Assembly: GCA_945902135.1 (NCBI GenBank)
Contig: CAMDMI010000003.1
Span: 1 to 36,444 of the forward strand
DNA from: Spirosoma fluviale
GTDB taxonomy: Bacteria; Bacteroidota; Bacteroidia; Cytophagales; Flexibacteraceae
DNA: 36,444 nucleotides
Direction of reading: 5' to 3'
Part shown: piece after piece, positions 26,974-35,882 of the stretch
Position numbering within the stretch: position 1 is the first letter of the stretch
How the letters are laid out: each line of letters starts with the position of its first letter
The notes under the pieces: model-generated
What the model was told of the DNA's origin: nothing
The model's input: the letters and a program-made list of their open reading frames with translations, nothing else
Databases searched by the model: none
Made by a program: the position numbers and the translations under genes

Positions 26974-28479
26974 TTGAAAATCAAAAAAATACTCGTTGCA
27001 AACCGTGGGGAGATTGCGGTTCGTATTATGCGTTCTGCCTCTGAAATGGGCATTAAAACCGTTGCTGTTTACAGCGATGCCGACCGCAGCGCCAGGCATG
27101 TAATGCAGGCTGACGAGGCTTGGCATATCGGGGAGTCGCCTTCCTCGGCTTCGTATTTGAAAGGTGATTTAATCATAGAAACCGCCAAAAAGGCTGGTGC
27201 AGATGCCATTCACCCGGGTTATGGATTTCTTTCAGAAAATGCAGGTTTTGCAAAAGCTGTGCGTGAAGCTGGTTTGATTTTTATCGGCCCTTCTCCTGAG
27301 TCCATTAATGCCATGGGCGATAAACTTCGGGCCAAAGAAACAGCCCGTAAAAGTAATGTGCCTCTGGTACCTGGTTCTGCAGCAGCCATTTCTACCATTG
27401 AGGAAGCCCTTGCTGCAAGTCATGAAACTGGTTATCCCTTGCTCATCAAAGCCTCTGCCGGCGGTGGAGGAAAAGGAATGAGGGTTGTTCATAAGGAAGA
27501 GGAACTTCAGAATGAAATGGAAATGGCCATGAATGAAGCTTTGTCTGCATTCGGCGATTCAACGGTATTTATCGAACGGTATGTGCAAAATCCAAAGCAC
27601 ATTGAAATCCAGATAATTGGTGACCAGCACGGCAACATCGTGCATCTTTTTGAGCGTGATTGTTCCATTCAGCGGCGCCACCAGAAAGTTGTGGAAGAGG
27701 CTCCTTCGGGCATTCTTACCCCGGAAGTTCGCGAAGCCATGGGACGCGATGCTGTAAACCTTGCCAAAACCTGCGGGTATTACAGTACTGGAACTGTGGA
27801 GTTTATCATGGATGAGCAGCTTCGCTATTATTTCCTCGAAATGAATACCCGCCTGCAGGTGGAACATCCGGTAACCGAACTGATTACAGGCCTCGACCTG
27901 GTAAAAGAGCAAATCCGGGTGGCAGCAGGAGAGGAGTTAAGTGATAAAGTAAAAAATGTTTCCATTCGGGGCCATGCCATTGAAATACGCGTGTGTGCGG
28001 AAGACCCGCTCAATCAATTTTTGCCGGATGTTGGCACCATCAGCCACTTCAGGGTTCCGCAAGGACCTGGCATCCGGGTAGATTCTGGCTATGAGGAAGG
28101 CGACGAAATTCCGATTTTTTATGACCCGCTCATGGCAAAATTGATTGTTTTTGCTGAAGACAGAATTTCTGCCATCGACAGAATGATCAAGGCCATTGAC
28201 CGGTTTGACCTTCGGGGTGTGGCCAACACCCTGGATTTTTGTAAGTGGGTAATGCAGCATCCGGATTTCAGAACTGGATGGTTTGATACCCATTTCATTG
28301 CAAAGAAATTTTCACCGGAATTGCTTGAGCCAGAACTTTCTGAAGAAGAACAATTGGCACTTGCCCTTGCCGCAATCAGATGGAAAGAAAGTTCGAAACC
28401 GCGTGCAGTTTCTGCTTCGGTTAAGCAGGAAAATTCTGCCTGGAAAAAAAGGGCAATTCCCCAAAGATTCGGTTCATGA
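26974..28479 (+). CDS. accC: Biotin carboxylase (acyl-CoA carboxylase subunit), probable TTG start
   Basis: 'KIKKILVANRGEIAVRIMRSASEMGI', 'GGGGKGMRVV', 'FERDCSIQRRHQKVVEEAPS', 'FLEMNTRLQVEHPVTELITG'. Homology begins at L68 of the ORF-track protein, which is an in-frame TTG. Confidence 0.94.
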   Translation: MKIKKILVANRGEIAVRIMRSASEMGIKTVAVYSDADRSARHVMQADEAWHIGESPSSASYLKGDLIIETAKKAGADAIHPGYGFLSENAGFAKAVREAGLIFIGPSPESINAMGDKLRAKETARKSNVPLVPGSAAAISTIEEALAASHETGYPLLIKASAGGGGKGMRVVHKEEELQNEMEMAMNEALSAFGDSTVFIERYVQNPKHIEIQIIGDQHGNIVHLFERDCSIQRRHQKVVEEAPSGILTPEVREAMGRDAVNLAKTCGYYSTGTVEFIMDEQLRYYFLEMNTRLQVEHPVTELITGLDLVKEQIRVAAGEELSDKVKNVSIRGHAIEIRVCAEDPLNQFLPDVGTISHFRVPQGPGIRVDSGYEEGDEIPIFYDPLMAKLIVFAEDRISAIDRMIKAIDRFDLRGVANTLDFCKWVMQHPDFRTGWFDTHFIAKKFSPELLEPELSEEEQLALALAAIRWKESSKPRAVSASVKQENSAWKKRAIPQRFGS

Positions 28480-28769
28480 TTTCAATTGGAGTTTTACTGC
28501 TGATACTCGGACTGTTCTTGTTTTTTGCAGGATTTGTGCAATGTATCAGCAGTAAAAAATTCCTCGGATTTCTTTTTGGAATTGAAATGATTATAAACGC
28601 TGCCAACCTCAATCTGGCTGGTTTTATTCAATTACAACCGCAGAGGACAGACCTTCAAGTCTATATTATTTTGATTACTGCCCTTGCCGCAATTGAGGCC
28701 GCAGTTGGCCTTTCAATATTTTTATGGGTTTCCTCCAAAGAAGAGGACGCCAGTTTCAGCCTGTTGTGA
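28476..28769 (+). CDS. nuoK: NADH-quinone oxidoreductase subunit K
   Basis: 97 aa, 3 TM, 'LFGIEMIINAANLNLAGF' and 'ITALAAIEAAVGLSIFLWV', with both conserved membrane Glu. ATGA overlap with accC. Confidence 0.93.
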   Translation: MISIGVLLLILGLFLFFAGFVQCISSKKFLGFLFGIEMIINAANLNLAGFIQLQPQRTDLQVYIILITALAAIEAAVGLSIFLWVSSKEEDASFSLL

Positions 28770-28770
28770 T

Positions 28771-28802
28771 GAATTGTTCCCGCTTTTAAAGGCGAACAAT
28801 TT
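28771..28802. other. Inverted repeat between convergent nuoK and dxs, overlapping the dxs stop codon
   Basis: GAATTGTT-CC-CGC / GCG-AACAATTT with a 2-nt bulge and loop TTTTAAAG. Confidence 0.55.
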
Positions 28803-30699
28803 CAGCCATTTCCAAGGCTGTTTTTACAATACCGGCGGCATCGAAACCACATTCTCTGTACAATTCGCTTTGCTCACCGTGCTCAATGACTTCATCAGGA
28901 ATTCCCAAACGGCGAACTTTGGCGTGCAGGTCATTTTCAGCAGCAAATTCCAGAACAGCAGAACCAAATCCACCCATCACACAACCATCTTCAACAGTTA
29001 TGATTCTGTCAAACTGCTGGAAAATTTCCCTCAGCATATTTTCATCCAGTGGCTTTGCAAAACGGGCATCATAGACAGCCGCCGAAATCCCTTCTTTCTC
29101 CAATATTTCTGCAGCTTCTAAAGCAATATTTCCAATGTGGCCAATGCTGATGATGGCCAGGTCTTTTCCTTCCCGAACTTTTCTTCCTTTTCCGATTTGA
29201 ATTCTTTCAAACGGAGTACGCCATTCCGGCATTACACCTTCACCTCTTGGATAACGAATTGTGAAAGCCCCTTTGTTTTCAAGTTGGGCTGTGTACATCA
29301 TATTCCTTAATTCCTGCTCATTCATCGGTGCGGCTACAACCATGTTTGGAATGCAGCGCATATACGCGATGTCGTATGCGCCATGGTGGGTTGGTCCGTC
29401 TGCACCAGCAAATCCGGCACGGTCGAGGCAGAAAATAAGTGGCAGATTTTGCAGGCATACATCGTGGATCACCTGGTCGTATGCCCTCTGCATGAAGGTG
29501 GAATATATATTACAAAATACGGTCTTTCCCTGGGTGGCCATGCCTGCGGAAAAAGTAACAGCATGTTGCTCGGCAATGCCCACATCAAAAGCCCTGTCAG
29601 GCATGGCTTTCATCATGATGTTCATGCTGCATCCGGATGGCATCGCTGGAGTAACTCCCACAATGTTTGGATTCATTTCGGCCAATTCCACCAAGGTATG
29701 ACCGAAAACATCTTGATATTTAGGCGCTTGTGGCTTGTCGAAGGTTTTCTTGTGGATTACACCGGTGATCTTGTCGAATTTTCCGGGTGCATGCCAGAGG
29801 GTCTGGTCTTTTTCTGCAAGCGGATATCCTTTTCCCTTGGTGGTAACGCAATGTAAAATTTTTGGACCAGGAATCTGGCGAAGGTCATTCAAAACCTTAA
29901 CCAAATGGTGCACATCGTGCCCATCTACCGGACCAAAATAACGCAGGTTAAGAGATTCAAAAAGATTGGAATGTTTGAGTAGAGAGGCTTTCAAACCGCC
30001 TTCAATTTTGGATGCAATTTCTTGGGCATTCACTCCAAAACGGGATAATTTTCCCAGCACATTCCAAATCTCATCCTTTACCTTATTGTAAGTATGACTT
30101 GTGGTAATGTCGGTCAGATAATCTTTCAAGGCACCCACATTTGGGTCGATGCTCATGCAATTGTCGTTGAGCACAATGATCATGTTGGCAGCAGAATCAC
30201 CTGCATGGTTCATGGCTTCAAAAGCCATTCCGCCTGTCATGGCTCCGTCACCGATAACGGCTACAACCTGTTTGTCTTTTTCGCCATTGAGGCCAGCGGC
30301 AACCGCCATGCCCAAAGCCGCTGAAATAGAAGTGCTGGAATGTCCTACGCCGAAGGCATCATATTCACTTTCTTTCCTTTTAGGGAAACCTGAAATTCCT
30401 CCGAAAACCCTGTTGGTATGAAAAACATCGCGCCTTCCTGTCAGAATTTTATGGCCGTAAGCCTGGTGGCCCACATCAAAAACCACCTGGTCTTTTGGTG
30501 TATCGAAAACATAATGAAGTGCAACCGTTAGTTCCACTACACCGAGACTAGCCCCAAAGTGACCGCCATACACGGAAACGGTATCCACGATATACTGCCT
30601 CAGATCTTCACAAACCAGGTGAAGTTCAGCTTCATCTGTTTTCCTAAGGTCTGATGGAAATTGAATTGCCTCTAGGTGTTTTCCGGGATTAATCTTCAT
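28786..30699 (-). CDS. dxs: 1-deoxy-D-xylulose-5-phosphate synthase
   Basis: 'FDVGHQAYGHKILTGR', 'VIGDGAMTGGMAFEAMNHAG', 'GVTPAMPSGCSM', 'DVGIAEQHAVTFSAGMA', 'DRAGFAGADGPTHHGAYDIAYMR'. Likely start MKINPGKHLEAI. Confidence 0.97.
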   Translation of the reverse strand: MKINPGKHLEAIQFPSDLRKTDEAELHLVCEDLRQYIVDTVSVYGGHFGASLGVVELTVALHYVFDTPKDQVVFDVGHQAYGHKILTGRRDVFHTNRVFGGISGFPKRKESEYDAFGVGHSSTSISAALGMAVAAGLNGEKDKQVVAVIGDGAMTGGMAFEAMNHAGDSAANMIIVLNDNCMSIDPNVGALKDYLTDITTSHTYNKVKDEIWNVLGKLSRFGVNAQEIASKIEGGLKASLLKHSNLFESLNLRYFGPVDGHDVHHLVKVLNDLRQIPGPKILHCVTTKGKGYPLAEKDQTLWHAPGKFDKITGVIHKKTFDKPQAPKYQDVFGHTLVELAEMNPNIVGVTPAMPSGCSMNIMMKAMPDRAFDVGIAEQHAVTFSAGMATQGKTVFCNIYSTFMQRAYDQVIHDVCLQNLPLIFCLDRAGFAGADGPTHHGAYDIAYMRCIPNMVVAAPMNEQELRNMMYTAQLENKGAFTIRYPRGEGVMPEWRTPFERIQIGKGRKVREGKDLAIISIGHIGNIALEAAEILEKEGISAAVYDARFAKPLDENMLREIFQQFDRIITVEDGCVMGGFGSAVLEFAAENDLHAKVRRLGIPDEVIEHGEQSELYRECGFDAAGIVKTALEMAEIVRL

Positions 30700-30804
30700 T
30701 TGCAAATATTCCAGACTGTTGATTTCGAAAGGTTGCCAGTTAAGACAATCCAAACTTTTGTACGAAATTGGTACGCAAATTAACCAATCGATTCGAGGAA
30801 AGTT

Positions 30805-32076
30805 TTGAAATTGCAGGAAAATTTATCTCAGCAATTCAAATTTTTAAAATCAATCAAATTGTTGATTCGGAATTTTCTCTTTTTAATGATTGCCTTTGGG
30901 CTTTTATCGGCCATTCCCAGAAGAAAACCGGGGAAAAGAAAAAAAACTGCCCGGGTGATTTTTAAACCCAGGACCATTGCTTTGGAAAATGCAGGCTCTC
31001 TTGAAATGCTACAATTTGTTCAAGGTGTTAAAGAACTTTCCAGCAAAGGCGGACAAGAGAAAATTCTCATCATCGGCGACAGCCACAACCAGTGTGAAGA
31101 TTTTGGAAACAGCCTTTTAACATATCTGGCTGATTCTGCAGAAATACCAGTCTCAGGCCGGAATTTTGTTTTTCCTTATCCTCTGGCACGAACTAGCCAC
31201 AGAAGCAACATGCGGTTTTTTTGCCAAAAGGAGAATTGGAAAGGCTGCCGGATAACCTCATCCTCAGATTCTTGTTCATGGGGAATTTGTGGTTGGGTGG
31301 CCCATTCCATTTCTGATTCCCTGGAATTTGGCTGGCAGTCAGGACAAACTTCCCTGAAGCGAAATGACGACATAAGCCTTTTTTGTCCGCCTGAAACAGC
31401 GGCTTCATTCAGCCTTTTTATTTGTGACAGTGCCGGGACAAAATCGGAACTGAATTACTCGCATTCCAAAGCCGGATTTTGCACCCGAATCCAAAAGGAC
31501 TGCAATGGAATAAGATTGAAAGCAATTCGGAAATCGCCCGGCGCTTTTTTTATCCTTCAGGGCATTGGCAGGTGGCCGGCCGGGGAGGGCTTAAGTCTTG
31601 GAATTTCGGGTACAAACGGCGCCAGACTAGACCATTATCTTCAGGCACCTGATTTTCAAAAGCATATTTCTGTTTTGAATCCCGGTCTTGTAATTCTTGC
31701 ATTGGGAACAAACGACGCTTTTGTTTCTGATTTTCAAGAAGACCGCATCCGGGAAAATCTTGGTTTGCTTGTATCCCGCATCCGGGCAGCCAATCCTAAA
31801 ACGGCAATTTTGTTGCTCGGTCCGCCCGACCATTGTCGCAAAAAGGGCAAGGCAAATCCAGCCACAAAGCAGGTAAATCTCGTTTATTCCCAAATGGCGG
31901 ATGAACTCGACCTGGTCTTCTTTAACCAGCAAACCGCGATGGGTGGCGAAGGTTCTGTAAAGGCTTGGCGAAATAAAGGACTTGCCACCGCCGATATGGT
32001 GCACTTTACGCCCAATGGTTATACGCTTCAGGCGAAACTGCTTGGCAGGGCGCTTGCGGCAGAATTAAAACGGTAA
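30805..32076 (+). CDS. SGNH/GDSL-type hydrolase (peptidoglycan or polysaccharide acetylesterase-like), TTG start
   Basis: Block I 'ILIIGDSHNQ', 'ISGTNGARLD', 'LVILALGTNDAF', block V 'DMVHFTPNGYTLQAKLLGRAL'. Confidence 0.85.
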   Translation: MKLQENLSQQFKFLKSIKLLIRNFLFLMIAFGLLSAIPRRKPGKRKKTARVIFKPRTIALENAGSLEMLQFVQGVKELSSKGGQEKILIIGDSHNQCEDFGNSLLTYLADSAEIPVSGRNFVFPYPLARTSHRSNMRFFCQKENWKGCRITSSSDSCSWGICGWVAHSISDSLEFGWQSGQTSLKRNDDISLFCPPETAASFSLFICDSAGTKSELNYSHSKAGFCTRIQKDCNGIRLKAIRKSPGAFFILQGIGRWPAGEGLSLGISGTNGARLDHYLQAPDFQKHISVLNPGLVILALGTNDAFVSDFQEDRIRENLGLLVSRIRAANPKTAILLLGPPDHCRKKGKANPATKQVNLVYSQMADELDLVFFNQQTAMGGEGSVKAWRNKGLATADMVHFTPNGYTLQAKLLGRALAAELKR

Positions 32077-33270
32077 TCAGGCGGCCATCACTGCTCTTGG
32101 AAGGCTCAGAATAAACCTCACTCCTTTGTCCATTCCCATACTTTCGGCCCTGATTTCTCCGCCATGCATTTCTGTGAGGGTTCTTGCAATCGAAAGGCCA
32201 AGGCCAGTCGACGATTCGCCGCCGGTTGGTTTGGCCGACAGCTTGCTGAATTTCTGAAAAATTCTGCCCATGTCTTCTTCGCTCAGGCCAACACCCGGAT
32301 TGTAAATGCTGAACAAAACCTGGTCTTTTTCAAGTCTCGTACTTGCTTCTATTTCAGCGCCTTTCGGTGCATATTTCACTGCATTGCTGATGAGGTTGTC
32401 GAGTATTTCCAGCATTCTTTGCCTGTCGACCAGGGCAAATGCTTCCTCACCCTGTTCAATCTTTAATATTTGAGATTTCCTTTCGGCGGATGCCTTGTTG
32501 CTGCGGATGGCCTGCAAAACAATTTCATTGAAATTGCTGGGGCTTACCTTTAATTTAATTTTACCACTTTCCAGAAAGCCACTTTTGAGAATGTCATCCA
32601 GAATGTGAAGCATTCTTTTGGATGAGTCTTTAATCAGATCGGCAATTTGTCCGAGTTCCGCTGTGTTTTCTTTTTGGTAGAGGATGTGGTCTGAAATTCC
32701 GATGATGCCTGCCAGAGGATTTTTCAAATCATGGGCAGCAAGTTGAATAATCTCGTTTTGAATTCTTTCTGATTTAATGAGCTCCTTTCTGAGATGGAGT
32801 TCTTCCATTAGCATCTCGGCCAAAGTTTGAATGCTCAGCAATTCAATTTTGTTGTTTTTTCTTTCCGAACGGTCCAGCAGACAAAGCCAGCCCAGGGCTG
32901 TTCCATCCTCGGCTTTTAATTCTGCCCAGCTATAAAACTTGAAATCCCGGATTTGATGCCAGAGTGCAGAAGCTGAAAAGAAGTTCTCTTTATGAAAGCG
33001 GCTGCCAAATTCCGGTTCCATTTCTTTCAAAATGTGGGAAAGGTCAAATAATTGCTGAACCGCATCCGGGTGAAGGGGCTGGTCTGAACTGATGCGGTAA
33101 GTCTGGAAATCCGCCATAATAATCATACTGGCGGCGCATCGGTTGCTTACCCGGGCAAGCGAACAGCAGCGGTCCAGGCTTTGGATGGTTTTTTCAGAGT
33201 GAAAACCATATTCCTTCAATAGCTTCGACAGAACATTGTCGAACCAATGGTTCTGGATAAGTCGGTTCAT
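32077..33270 (-). CDS. Soluble sensor histidine kinase (GAF-like sensor, HisKA, HATPase_c)
   Basis: H-box 'QLAAHDLKNPLAGIIGISDHIL', N-box 'DNLISNAVKYAPKG', 'IYNPGVGLSEEDMGRIFQKF', 'GLGLSIARTLTEMHGGEI'. No TM. Likely start MNRLIQNHWF. Confidence 0.92.
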   Translation of the reverse strand: MNRLIQNHWFDNVLSKLLKEYGFHSEKTIQSLDRCCSLARVSNRCAASMIIMADFQTYRISSDQPLHPDAVQQLFDLSHILKEMEPEFGSRFHKENFFSASALWHQIRDFKFYSWAELKAEDGTALGWLCLLDRSERKNNKIELLSIQTLAEMLMEELHLRKELIKSERIQNEIIQLAAHDLKNPLAGIIGISDHILYQKENTAELGQIADLIKDSSKRMLHILDDILKSGFLESGKIKLKVSPSNFNEIVLQAIRSNKASAERKSQILKIEQGEEAFALVDRQRMLEILDNLISNAVKYAPKGAEIEASTRLEKDQVLFSIYNPGVGLSEEDMGRIFQKFSKLSAKPTGGESSTGLGLSIARTLTEMHGGEIRAESMGMDKGVRFILSLPRAVMAA

Positions 33271-33527
33271 TTTATTTGTGGTAAACTTCCTATGTGCAAA
33301 GGCATATAGGAGATTACAAATATGGTGTGTTATTAAATTTTGAATGCGCCATCGGTCGGGCTTTGGGTACATGTGTGCCTAAAACCAAGGTCTCTGGATT
33401 ATTTCAAGTCACTTGTAGGCTAACAGACTGAAAAACAATATTAATAGACATCTGTTCTTCACTTGCATAGCAGCATATTAAAACTCAATTTTGCATCGGT
33501 TCGGGGTTTTACCTTCCCGTATATTAC

Positions 33528-34403
33528 ATGATGAATACACTTGCGCTTCCATACCTCACTGATTCTGCAATTCAACATTTTATTACTGAAGCCCTCCGCG
33601 AAGACATCGGCACTGGAGATGTGAGCGCGCTTTCTTCCGTACCGGAAGCCAAACGCAGCAGTGCTGAACTCAAAATTAAGGACAATGGAATTCTGGCTGG
33701 TATGGAACTGGCCCGGAAAATCTTCATGACTTTCGATCCGGACCTTTCATTCGAACCAATTCTACAAGATGGCGACCCGATTGAAAATGGCCAGATTGCA
33801 TTTCGTGTAAGTGGAAGCGCCCGCTCAATTTTAAGTACAGAAAGACTGGTCTTGAATTGTATGCAAAGAATGAGTGGCATCGCAACCAAAACCAGACACC
33901 TGCAGAATCTTATTTCACATACCAAAGCAAAGGTTCTCGATACAAGGAAAACCAATCCGAACAGCCGGATAATTGAAAAGTGGGCGGTGGCAATAGGAGG
34001 GGGCAGCAACCACCGGTTTGCCCTTTACGACATGGTGATGTTGAAGGACAACCACAACGATTATGCTGGTGGAATCAGGCCTGCACTTGAAGCCTGCCGA
34101 AAATACCTCAAAGAAAATTCCCTGAATTTGAAGGTTGAAGTTGAAACCCGCAACCTTGATGAAGTAAAAGAGGCGCTGGATTCCGGCCTAGCCGACATCA
34201 TTATGCTCGATAATTTTTCTTTGGATCAAATGCGGGAAGCTGTAAGTCTGGTCGATGGAAAACTTCCTTTGGAAGCAAGCGGAAATATCAATGAATCTAC
34301 CATCGTAGCCGTGGCCGAAACCGGGGTTGATTACATTTCAGTTGGTGCATTAACACATTCCTATAAAAGTCTTGATTTGAGTTTGAAAGCCGTTTCGAGT
34401 TAA
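33528..34403 (+). CDS. nadC: Nicotinate-nucleotide pyrophosphorylase (carboxylating)
   Basis: 'EDIGTGDVSA', 'RSILSTERLVLNCMQRMSGIATKT', 'VLDTRKTNPNSRIIEKWAVAIGGGSNHRFALYDMVMLKDNH', 'IMLDNFSLDQMREAV', 'EASGNI'. Confidence 0.97.
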   Translation: MMNTLALPYLTDSAIQHFITEALREDIGTGDVSALSSVPEAKRSSAELKIKDNGILAGMELARKIFMTFDPDLSFEPILQDGDPIENGQIAFRVSGSARSILSTERLVLNCMQRMSGIATKTRHLQNLISHTKAKVLDTRKTNPNSRIIEKWAVAIGGGSNHRFALYDMVMLKDNHNDYAGGIRPALEACRKYLKENSLNLKVEVETRNLDEVKEALDSGLADIIMLDNFSLDQMREAVSLVDGKLPLEASGNINESTIVAVAETGVDYISVGALTHSYKSLDLSLKAVSS

Positions 34404-34407
34404 TTGT

Positions 34408-34998
34408 ATGTTGGGCTTTATCTTCAGAATCTGGGGCAAATCCATCATTTATTTTAGTGGATGGAAGGTTGTCTGGAAAGGTCTGGGACCAGTGCCTGAA
34501 AAATGTGTGGTGGTAGCGGCCCCGCACACAAGCAATTTCGATTTTGTCATTGCCCGGGCGGCATTTGAGGTTTTGGGTATGCCGGTGCGGTTTACCATAA
34601 AAAAGGAATGGATGGGATTTCCACTGGGTTGGTTGCTTCGGTCTTTGGGCGCAATTGCCATTGACAGAGAACCTAAAAATGTAGCAGGCCGGATTTCCAA
34701 TGTGGAGGCAATGGCAGCCCTCTTTTCTGCGAATGAAAAACTGGCCATCTTGGTTACACCGGAAGGCACCAGATCTTTGCGAACCGAATGGAAAACCGGG
34801 TTTTACTATGTGGCAAAAACAGCCGGAGTTCCACTTGTTCTTGGGTATTTGGATTACAAAAAAAAGGAGGCAGGAATAGGTAAAATTCTGTTTCCCGGTG
34901 ACGATATAGAAGCGGACATGCGCGAGATTATGGCATTTTATGCTGGAGTTTCAGCCCGATTTCCTGAAAAATTCTCCACAGATCTTCGATATTCCTGA
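34408..34998 (+). CDS. 1-acyl-sn-glycerol-3-phosphate acyltransferase-like protein (LPLAT)
   Basis: HX4D 'APHTSNFDFVIARAAF', 'IKKEWMGFPLGWLLRSLGAIAIDRE', 'VTPEGTRS'. Confidence 0.9.
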   Translation: MLGFIFRIWGKSIIYFSGWKVVWKGLGPVPEKCVVVAAPHTSNFDFVIARAAFEVLGMPVRFTIKKEWMGFPLGWLLRSLGAIAIDREPKNVAGRISNVEAMAALFSANEKLAILVTPEGTRSLRTEWKTGFYYVAKTAGVPLVLGYLDYKKKEAGIGKILFPGDDIEADMREIMAFYAGVSARFPEKFSTDLRYS

Positions 34999-35180
34999 TT
35001 TTCTGCTTTTGATAAAAAGCCCTTTTAAAACCATTTAAATTAGGTTTCGAATTGACTTGGGATAAGAAATAAGAATAGTTTTTGCTGAATCTTACAGGAT
35101 GCTTTTTAGGAAATAGCTGAACAATTTTTTCTTTTTTCAGTGGCGATAATTGCATTATCAAGCACAAACATTTATTGTTT

Positions 35181-35882
35181 ATGAACCCTATAAGAATTGA
35201 AACTAAAATCGTCCTCGGATTCCTGCTGATGTTTAATCTTTTCAGCGCCTTTGCTCAGATTGGGGTACAAGACAAACGAAATGCATTCAACAACAAGCGT
35301 TTTTATGCAATTACTGCCAGACTCCGTGAAAATGCTGTTCTGCTTCAAATAGCCCAAATACCCACTGCGCTGCGGCTCACTTATGAAAGAAGGCTGGACC
35401 ATCGGTTTGTTGTGGGAGCAAATGCTTCCCTGAGGTTCGTGGGTGAAGAGGCTGGCACTGTAAAATCCGAAGTTTTTGGAAAGTTTTTTGTGAATAAAAG
35501 GGCCCCTCAAGGATTGTATGTGTATGCAGATTTGGGCTTTGCAGCCGTTCGGAACCATACATTTGATTACAAAATGAATTTTGATGATGCAGAGTCTACT
35601 AAAATAGCCGATCCCAAAATTCAAAAATTAATCAGCAGGTCTGCCAGCTTCACAAGTCTGACTTCTGGCTTTGGGTTTGGATTTCAGAATGTGTACGGGG
35701 TCGGACGCCGGACAGTTCTTGACATTGCCATCGGTTATCGAAATTATCAGATTCCCTCAAAGGTTTCCTCAGGCACAGTTGTCGAAAATAAACTTCGTTA
35801 CCATGCTTACAACAACAACAATACCTTGCTCAGCACCATTTCGCCCCTTGCCTTTCGATTTGGAATGGGCTATATGTTTTGA
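35181..35882 (+). CDS. Secreted/outer-membrane beta-barrel-like protein of unknown function
   Basis: Signal peptide 'IVLGFLLMFNLFSAFAQ', alternating beta-strand pattern, aromatic C-terminus 'FRFGMGYMF' as in outer-membrane barrels. Confidence 0.65.
   Translation: MNPIRIETKIVLGFLLMFNLFSAFAQIGVQDKRNAFNNKRFYAITARLRENAVLLQIAQIPTALRLTYERRLDHRFVVGANASLRFVGEEAGTVKSEVFGKFFVNKRAPQGLYVYADLGFAAVRNHTFDYKMNFDDAESTKIADPKIQKLISRSASFTSLTSGFGFGFQNVYGVGRRTVLDIAIGYRNYQIPSKVSSGTVVENKLRYHAYNNNNTLLSTISPLAFRFGMGYMF

Noticed and set aside
29261-29856. Two overlapping 146- and 157-aa + strand ORFs antisense to dxs
   Set aside because: Both are shadows of the well-conserved dxs coding strand; Trp/His/Met-rich nonsense composition.
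30768-30965. 65-aa + strand ORF at the dxs/SGNH intergenic region
   Set aside because: It overlaps the SGNH start in another frame and shows no domain; the SGNH frame is far longer and has catalytic motifs.
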